Positions 1 through 3,741 of a DNA stretch of 5,044 nt are shown piece by piece; position 1 is the stretch's first letter; each line of letters begins with the position of its first letter. The notes below the pieces were generated by a model. The model worked only from the letters and a program-made list of their open reading frames with translations, was not told where the DNA came from and did no database searches. Made by a program: the position numbers and the translations under genes. Origin of the DNA: Thiomonas sp. (GTDB lineage: Bacteria > Pseudomonadota > Gammaproteobacteria > Burkholderiales > Burkholderiaceae); contig DAIAZB010000632.1 in NCBI GenBank assembly GCA_027443745.1, forward strand, positions 1 through 5,044. Direction: 5' to 3'.

Positions 1-113
1 TACTCACCCGTTCGCCACTCGCCACCAGGGTTGCCCCCGTGCTGCCGTTCGACTTGCATGTGTAAGGCATGCCGCTAGCGTTCAATCTGAGCCAGGATCA
101 AACTCTACAGTTT
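1..113 (-). rRNA. rrs: 16S ribosomal RNA, 5' end (partial)
   Basis: The reverse complement carries the universal 16S 5' motif AGAGTTTGATCCTGGCTCAG (plus-strand 87-106), followed by ATTGAACGCTAGCGGCATGC, the ACACATGCAAGTCGAACGG block and GGCGAACGGGTGAGTA at the window edge. The mature 5' end is placed near 113 by aligning with the seven bases that precede AGAGTTTGATC in E. coli 16S. The helix-6 region (GGCAGCACGGGGGCAACCC) and the start are of the type found in Burkholderiales. The rest of the gene lies outside the window to the left. Identity as 16S is essentially certain; the exact mature end is good to a few bases, and the genus is not resolvable. Confidence 0.98.
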
Positions 114-146
114 AATCTTGGTGCCAATTAAGGCTAACTCACTTAG

Positions 147-170
147 GAACTACGAATTTCTTCGTACTTC
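147..170 (-). other. Hairpin with GAAA loop in the pre-16S leader
   Basis: On the transcribed strand GAAGTACGAA, GAAA and TTCGTAGTTC form a stem of 6 bp, one G-G mismatch, then 3 more bp, closed by a GAAA (GNRA-type) tetraloop. It lies between the antitermination boxes and the mature 16S 5' end, within the part of the transcript that is removed during maturation. The structure is seen directly; a role in folding or processing of the precursor is inference. Confidence 0.55.
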
Positions 171-211
171 TTTGATGAGCGTTTAACTTGTATTTTGCAA
201 TCCAGTCAAAC

Positions 212-257
212 GCCCACACTTATCGGCTGCTTTTTGTTAATGAACCCGCTTTTGCGG
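212..257 (-). promoter_or_regulatory. rRNA antitermination element (boxB-boxA-boxC-like)
   Basis: In transcript order there is a boxB-like hairpin CCGC-AAAA-GCGG (257-246), then a boxA-like GGTTCATTAACA (246-235), then a boxC-like GTGTGGGC (219-212). The stretch TTCATTAACAA matches 9 of 11 bases of the E. coli rrn boxA core CTCTTTAACAA, and boxC resembles the E. coli TGTGTGGG type. The order and the position between promoter and 16S are those of known rrn leaders, where boxA recruits the NusB/NusE complex so that RNA polymerase resists Rho during untranslated rRNA synthesis. The sites are read from the sequence; function is transferred from E. coli. Confidence 0.75.
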
Positions 258-284
258 CTGCTGCATTTGCAGCGGAGAATCAGT

Positions 285-314
285 ATTATTGCAGAATTTT
301 TATTCCCGAGTCAA
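285..314 (-). promoter_or_regulatory. rRNA operon promoter P2 (sigma70 type)
   Basis: The minus strand has TTGACT (314-309), an 18-bp spacer and AATAAT (290-285). The -35 matches TTGACA at five of six positions and the -10 matches TATAAT at five of six. The bases just before the -10 are TGC, an extended -10 (TGn) motif. Transcription would start near 278, about 165 bases before mature 16S and upstream of the boxB-boxA-boxC element. Predicted from the sequence only. Confidence 0.7.
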
Positions 315-423
315 GCATAAGGTTTTGTCAGAAGCAGGGGTTTAGGCTTACCGCTGACTTGAAGCTCGCTCGCAGCAGCTTTTGTTGGTTTTTTGACAAC
401 CAGCGAAAAGCGGCAAGAGATAA

Positions 424-452
424 ATTGTGCACCCCGGCTTGGCCCGTGTCAA
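424..452 (-). promoter_or_regulatory. rRNA operon promoter P1 (sigma70 type)
   Basis: The minus strand has a perfect -35 TTGACA (452-447), a 17-bp spacer and CACAAT as -10 (429-424, four of six matches). Transcription would start near 417, giving a leader of about 300 bases before 16S. A consensus -35 with optimal spacing upstream of a second promoter is the tandem layout common in bacterial rRNA operons. No clear UP element of A/T tracts is seen upstream. Confidence 0.7.
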
Positions 453-642
453 CACCTTTTCGCAACAGAAGTGCCTTGACCCTAGGAGCGTGGGCGGCAG
501 AAGCTGCCTGCTGCAATCCGCCAGGTCCGGTCCAGAGCGGCGGCCTGTTTTTCGGGCACGGTAGGCAGGGCCAGTTGTCTCACGGCCCCCAGAGGACAAC
601 AGCGGGCGCGTTGTGCGGGGTGGCCTCTGGCGTATTTCCCGC
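453..642. other. Spacer between the transposase remnant and the rRNA promoters
   Basis: No convincing gene is present; open frames here look like chance GC-rich frames. A short inverted repeat GGCAG-AAG-CTGCC lies at 496-508 without a following T run, so it is at best a weak hairpin. If the transposase remnant still has its IS terminal repeat, it should be in this stretch, but without the other end I cannot identify it. Confidence 0.4.
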
Positions 643-771
643 TCAGGCGGGGATCAAGGTGGCCATTCGCCGCAGATTCAGCGCCGCGCAGACGAGTTTC
701 CACTCGGCGCGCACACGCTCAAGGCCGCGCAGGCTGAACTGGCGGAACCCCAGCACGCTCTTGAGCGCGCT
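643..771 (-). pseudogene. IS1182-type transposase, C-terminal remnant
   Basis: The last 42 codons before the TGA at 645-643 read SALKSVLGFRQFSLRGLERV, then an RAEWKLVCAALNLRRM block. The pattern GFRQF-LRGL-KV-EW-LVC-A-NL+ is the hallmark C-terminal block of the DDE_Tnp_1_6 transposases of the IS1182 family. A full transposase of this family is about 400-500 residues, so over nine-tenths is missing. The residues just upstream of SALK (KRTRKPHRYPDA) do not show the usual RRKxxVEPVFG-type segment, so the expected catalytic glutamate region appears lost. The protein cannot be active. Family assignment is good; the precise left edge of the homology is uncertain because the frame stays open upstream without recognisable similarity. 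Confidence 0.75.
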
Positions 772-949
772 TGCGTCGGGGTATCGGTGCGGCTTGCGAG
801 TGCGCTTGCGGCCGCACTTGCGACGGCGCTCGTGGCAGGCGAAAGGGTGTCGCATTGGTGGTCCAAGTTGCGGGCGATGCGGCAGCCTGCATGCCTGCGG
901 GTCGCGGCTCAGCTTGCTGACCCGATGGCACGACAGCTTGGAGTGAAGG
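772..949. other. Unassignable sequence between the DUF58 and transposase remnants
   Basis: Several frames are open in this GC-rich stretch, but none gives a recognisable protein. The minus frames are rich in Arg, Ala, Ser and Pro, as out-of-frame GC-rich DNA usually is. It should contain the junction between the end of the DUF58 homology (near 950) and the insertion-sequence remnant (from about 771). Most likely it is decayed sequence of one or both. Confidence 0.4.
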
Positions 950-1605
950 TCGCGGCAGCGGCTCGGCCAGCAGCCAGGCCGCGAGCCGGCGCACAGCAAC
1001 CAGGCCACGGCCGAAGTGGCGGCTGTGTAGGTCGTCGGCGCGCCACAGGGTGCTGGCGATGCTGGTTTGCGGCGCCGCGCGCGCCGCCTGCTGCGCCTTG
1101 GTGCGCACGCGGGTGCCGAACAACATGGTGCCGCGCGCATCCACCAGGCCATGCCAATGGCCGGCGTGTTCATCGTGGCGCATCTTCACATGCGGCCGGC
1201 CCATGCGCGCCAGAAGCTGCCAGTGCATGCCGCGCAAATCGTCGCCGGCCTGGTAGATGCGGCTTTCGGCGTAGTCCATGCCGCGCCCGGATTGCGCCTG
1301 CGGGCACTGCGTTCCGGCTGCGACGCACCCGCGGACTGACGCAGCAGCGCGGCGATCTCGGCCCAGTCCGCAGCGCGCAACAAGCGCGCCGCCGCAGGCT
1401 CGGGCGCGGCGGTGAACCAGGCGCCGAAACCCGACCGCAGACTCTGGCCGAGCCGTTGTCCGAGGCGCTGTTCGACGCGCTGAACCAAGCGCATGTGCAG
1501 CTCTTGCATGGCTGCATGGATGCTGCTGGCTGCTGGGTCTGGCATCGCCCGCCTCATCTCAAACAGGGTGCATGCATCGGGCACGGCCTGCGACATGGCG
1601 CGCAT
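950..1605 (-). pseudogene. DUF58-family gene, frameshifted and truncated
   Basis: The core is clear from about 1300 to 1090: SGRGMDYAESRIYQAGDDLR, then GMHWQLLARMGRPHVKMRHDE, LVDARGTMLFGTR and KAQQAARAA. These are the signature blocks of DUF58 proteins (GRG-EF-E-R-Y--GDD-R-IDW, then a von Willebrand A-like strand with an FGT segment). This frame has no good start: it must join, by a net one-base loss near 1300, to another minus frame that is open from 1605 and carries a Gln/Arg-rich stretch (MQELHMRLVQRVEQRLGQRL). That upstream part does not look like a typical DUF58 N-terminus, so its membership is uncertain. An alternative ATG at 1648, 21 bp after the moxR stop, opens a frame (MTTHCAPTPSRG) that stops after 29 codons. 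Similarity fades after about 950, so the C-terminal part is gone. The position directly after a moxR gene is the normal operon order for this family. Function of intact members is poorly defined; they are proposed partners of MoxR ATPases. Confidence 0.7.
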
Positions 1606-1669
1606 TGGCCATGCCGCGTGAGGGTGTTGGCGCGCAATGCGTGGTCATGACGGCTTCGTTCGCACCGGC

Positions 1670-2037
1670 TCAGGGAACGGGAATGGCTTGCAGCAAATCG
1701 GCAATCAGCGCGTCGGCGCTGACGCCTTGCAGGTCGGCCTCCAGCGCCAGCACGATGCGGTGGCGCAGCACGTCGGGTGCGAGTTCGATGATGTCGTCGG
1801 GTAGCACGAACTCGCGTCCGCGCAAGTACGCCAGCGCCTTCACCGCCGTGGTCTTGGCCAGGCCGGGTAGCCCCTCACCAGCAGGTGCCCGCCAGTCAGC
1901 AGGTCGATGACCATGCGGTCGAGCAGCGCGGTCTGGCCGACGATGGCTTGCGCCAACTGCTCGCGCAAGGCGGCGACGGCAGCCTGGAAGGGCGCGCCAA
2001 CTGGAGGATTCGAGACTTCGGCTTGCACACGTGTCAT
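1670..2037 (-). pseudogene. MoxR-type AAA+ ATPase gene with a large internal deletion and a frameshift
   Basis: From ATG 2037 the frame reads the typical MoxR N-terminus: FQAAVAALREQLAQAIVGQ, then TALLDRMVIDLLTGGHLLV. The next residues should be the Walker A block EGLPGLAKT, but one G is missing between 1876 and 1875. In the shifted frame GLPGLAKTTAVKALA follows directly (1873-1829). It then jumps to YLRGREFVLPDDIIELAPDV, LRHRIVLALEAD and AIPVP with a TGA at 1672-1670, which is the C-terminal end of MoxR proteins. About 122 codons remain of the usual 300-330, so Walker B, the sensor motifs and the arginine finger are absent. Intact MoxR proteins are chaperone-like ATPases encoded next to DUF58 and VWA-domain genes. 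A one-base error could be a sequencing fault; the internal deletion could not. Confidence 0.88.
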
Positions 2038-2086
2038 GTCTCCGACGCTTAACTGGCGGCCATAGGGTGAATCAGGAACTGGCTCG

Positions 2087-2104
2087 GCCGCGCTGTTTCG
2101 CGGC
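2087..2104. terminator. GC-rich hairpin after the TlpA-like gene (weak terminator candidate)
   Basis: GCCGCG and CGCGGC form a perfect 6-bp stem with a 6-base loop, 12 bp beyond the stop of the TlpA-like gene in the direction of transcription. No T run follows on the minus strand (the next bases are CGAGCC), so it is not a standard intrinsic terminator. It may mark the end of the operon or simply be a chance GC-rich palindrome. Confidence 0.25.
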
Positions 2105-2115
2105 GGGAGTGGAGG

Positions 2116-2664
2116 TTACGTCATGAGCTGCTCGATCAGCCGTCGCATCGCCGCCGTGTCGAAATCGCGCCCGCCCACGGCCTGGCGCACGATCTTGCCG
2201 TGTGGGTCGATCAGGTAGCTGGTGGGGATGCCCATGACGCCGAACGCATGCGCCACGGCGCTCTTGCTGTCCAGCAACACCGGAAAGGTGGGAGAGGGAT
2301 TGAGCTGGCCCATGTACGCGAACACCTGGTTCAGGCTCTCGCCCTGGTCCAGCACCAGCACGGCAAACGGCTTGTTCCTGAGCGAGAGATACAGTTTTTC
2401 AATCGACGGCATTTCCGCGCGGCAGGGCGGGCACCAGGTTGCCCAGAAATTCACCAGCACCGCCTTGCCGCGATAGTCTGACAGACGGTGCAGCTTGCCG
2501 TCGAGGTCGGGCAGCGTGAAGTTGGGGGCCGGTCGCGGCGGCTGCACGATGCTGAGCGCCTGATCAGGAGTCGTGTCGGCCGCCAGCGCGCTGCGGCTGG
2601 CCAAGGCCCCCAGGCCGCAGGCCGCCAGGCTCGTCAGCAGACGCCTGCGTTCAGGGTTGGGCAT
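2116..2664 (-). CDS. TlpA/ResA-like exported thioredoxin-fold protein
   Basis: The 182-residue product starts with a probable Tat signal: ERRRLLTSL at residues 5-13, a hydrophobic stretch, and a likely cleavage after the SALA at 25-28. The mature part begins with a linker and the PAPNFTLPDLDG entry strand common to the AhpC/TSA-Redoxin group. NFWATWCPPCRAEMP follows (active-site C78 and C81), with the cis-proline loop GIPTSYLID around P147. This is the architecture of TlpA/ResA/CcmG-type oxidoreductases, which reduce or isomerise thiols outside the cytoplasm, for example in cytochrome c maturation or in redox repair of sulfur proteins. The start at 2664 overlaps the upstream gene by 14 bp and puts the twin arginines at residues 6-7, but its ribosome site is weak. 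ATG 2712 has GGAGAG three bases upstream and would add 16 residues. The family is certain; the specific partner is unknown. The coupled upstream protein with two mature cysteines is a plausible one. Confidence 0.92.
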   Translation of the reverse strand: MPNPERRRLLTSLAACGLGALASRSALAADTTPDQALSIVQPPRPAPNFTLPDLDGKLHRLSDYRGKAVLVNFWATWCPPCRAEMPSIEKLYLSLRNKPFAVLVLDQGESLNQVFAYMGQLNPSPTFPVLLDSKSAVAHAFGVMGIPTSYLIDPHGKIVRQAVGGRDFDTAAMRRLIEQLMT

Positions 2665-3250
2665 CGCTGCCGCATTGCGGTCCAGCAAGACGGGCGTAGT
2701 GCAGGGTTCCATATTCTCTCCAGGAGTAGTGCAGTGTGAGGCGCGTGCCGCGCGGCACGTCGAGTGTGGTGAAGCCTTGCGCCCAATCACCCGGCTGCAG
2801 GGTTTGCTGGGCCGGCAGGATGGACCAGTCGGAGCCGATACCGTCGGGCTTCCAGCGGGCCAGCCAGCTGGTCTTGGTGATGAGCACATGTTGCCGGCCG
2901 TCCGATGTAACGGCACGCCAATCGGCCACGTCATAGCTGATGGGCACTTTGCCGCGATTGTGGATGGAAGTGCCGAACACGCAGACACGGGCGATGGCCG
3001 CCACTGCCGCCTGCGGATAGCCCATGTTCTCGTAGAACCCGCGCACGCCCTCCGGGCTGAGCTGGATCAGTCGCACGGTGAAAGCATGGCGATGGTTGGC
3101 CCAGCTCGGCTGCGCGACGCTGGCTGCGGCCGCAGGGGTGGAGGCTTGATCTGGGGCAGACGCTGAAGCGGGTGTGGCGGCGCGGGCGGCGGGCAGGCCG
3201 CACAGCGCCGCAAGCAGAAAGCTTGTGCCGATGGATACGTTGCGTCGCAT
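2651..3250 (-). CDS. Exported protein of unknown function with two mature cysteines
   Basis: The 199-residue product has a classical signal peptide: MRRN, a hydrophobic core (SFLLAALCGLPA) and a likely cut after ARA near residue 24. A low-complexity Ala/Ser/Pro linker (about 25-48) follows, then a globular part of about 150 residues. That part is rich in beta-type stretches and aromatic residues (FTVRLIQLSPEGVRGFYENM, then VFGTSIHNRGKVPISYDVADW, later LTLHYSWREYGTLHY). I do not recognise the family. Mature cysteines are at C90 and C193 only, so one disulfide is possible. The start at 3250 is chosen because GGGAGG lies 8 bp upstream and the signal peptide begins there; in-frame upstream codons back to 3289 add a charged run that suits a signal peptide less well. 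It begins 4 bp after the YeeE-like gene, whose last codons carry its ribosome site, and its end overlaps the TlpA-like gene by 14 bp. Tight coupling to both suggests a shared envelope task. The product may be soluble periplasmic or surface exposed. Confidence 0.85.
   Translation of the reverse strand: MRRNVSIGTSFLLAALCGLPAARAATPASASAPDQASTPAAAASVAQPSWANHRHAFTVRLIQLSPEGVRGFYENMGYPQAAVAAIARVCVFGTSIHNRGKVPISYDVADWRAVTSDGRQHVLITKTSWLARWKPDGIGSDWSILPAQQTLQPGDWAQGFTTLDVPRGTRLTLHYSWREYGTLHYARLAGPQCGSDAQP
2716..2721 (-). promoter_or_regulatory. Shine-Dalgarno-like GGAGAG supporting an alternative start at 2712
   Basis: GGAGAG lies three bases before ATG 2712, in frame with the TlpA-like gene. It sits inside the coding sequence of the upstream exported protein, in the codons for WRE, so it could be chance. 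It is the best ribosome site near either candidate start, and it decides between a 182- and a 198-residue precursor. Confidence 0.35.
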
Positions 3251-3254
3251 GCGG

Positions 3255-3680
3255 TCAGCCTCCCGATGCCGCCGTATAGCCCGGAGCACCCGCCAGCGGC
3301 GCAGCGCGGCGACCGGCCTCCAGACGGATGGCCAGCCAGGCGCCGGTGAAGATGGACGCCAGCCCCAGCATCGAGCCGATGGACAGCACCGACACCCCGC
3401 TCAAGCCATGTCCCACGGTGCAGCCCAGGCCGAGCACCGCGCCGAACAACTGACGTGCGCCCTCGCGCCAACCGGCCAGGCCTTGCGGGCGGAAGTCACG
3501 CCGCAGCAGCGCCGCCGCCACCAGCGCCGCGACGCCGTAGGCCGCCAGCCGCGCCGGCTTGCGCTCCAGCAGGGTTTCACGCAAGCCGCCCTGCGGGCAA
3601 GACCGGGTGGCCTGGGCCGAAGCGCCCAGCACCGCTGCGGCGGCAAAGGCGCCCATGAGCAATTCCGTCATCGCCGTCAT
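3255..3680 (-). CDS. YeeE/YedE-family (DUF395) membrane protein, short form
   Basis: The 141-residue product has an N-terminal membrane segment (TELLMGAFAAAAVLGAS), the motif RSCPQGGLRETLL around C28, a second hydrophobic segment (about 46-60), then a segment with GLGCTVGHGLSGVSVLSIGS around C87 and a last hydrophobic stretch to about 118. Conserved cysteines in R-x-C-x-x-G and G-C-x-x-G-H-G-x-S-G contexts are the hallmark of YeeE/YedE transporters. The studied member TsuA takes up thiosulfate through such cysteines. Single-gene members usually have about 350-400 residues, and half-size members usually come as adjacent pairs. Here one half-size gene carries both cysteine motifs and no sister gene is in the window, so it may act as a dimer, have a partner elsewhere, or be a shortened relic. 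The start at 3680 has GAGGAG 8 bp upstream. Family call is good; substrate is inferred to be a sulfur compound such as thiosulfate. Confidence 0.83.
   Translation of the reverse strand: MTAMTELLMGAFAAAAVLGASAQATRSCPQGGLRETLLERKPARLAAYGVAALVAAALLRRDFRPQGLAGWREGARQLFGAVLGLGCTVGHGLSGVSVLSIGSMLGLASIFTGAWLAIRLEAGRRAAPLAGAPGYTAASGG
3259..3264 (-). promoter_or_regulatory. Ribosome binding site of the exported-protein gene
   Basis: GGGAGG lies 8 bp upstream of ATG 3250 and is formed by the final glycine codons of the YeeE-like gene, just before its TGA at 3257-3255. The arrangement fixes the start at 3250 and implies that ribosomes finishing the YeeE-like gene can restart on the next gene. Confidence 0.75.
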
Positions 3681-3688
3681 GGCATGGT

Positions 3689-3694
3689 CTCCTC
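3689..3694 (-). promoter_or_regulatory. Ribosome binding site of the YeeE-like gene
   Basis: GAGGAG lies 8 bp upstream of ATG 3680. A nearer ATG at 3685 is out of frame and reaches a stop after two codons, so 3680 is the productive start; ATG 3671 is a further in-frame possibility with poorer spacing. The 61-bp gap between the MFS stop and this gene holds no clear promoter or terminator. Confidence 0.7.
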
Positions 3695-3741
3695 AAAATT
3701 TTGTGCGTGCAACCCGCGACCCTGCTGGGGTTGGATCGAAC

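Noticed and set aside
260..273. GCTGCATTTGCAGC palindrome in the rRNA leader as an operator site
   Set aside because: It lies in the leader between P2 and the antitermination boxes and competes with the boxB-like hairpin for the same bases. Nothing links it to a known regulator.
496..508. GGCAG-AAG-CTGCC inverted repeat as a terminator before the rRNA promoters
   Set aside because: The stem is only 5 bp and no T run follows on either strand, so it does not qualify as an intrinsic terminator.
188..946. Plus-strand open frame of 252 codons across the rRNA leader and downstream region
   Set aside because: It runs antisense through the rRNA promoters, the antitermination boxes and the transposase remnant; its product has no recognisable domain and looks like chance GC-rich translation.
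613..1650. Long plus-strand open frame of 345 codons
   Set aside because: It is antisense to the DUF58 and transposase remnants, which have clear family motifs on the minus strand. Its product is an Arg/Ala/Pro-rich composition typical of GC-rich shadow frames.
2665..2988. Upstream extension of the TlpA-like frame to an ATG at 2988
   Set aside because: It would overlap the exported-protein gene by more than 300 bp, place a Cys/Pro-rich segment before an obvious signal peptide, and lacks any domain. Starts at 2664 or 2712 are better.
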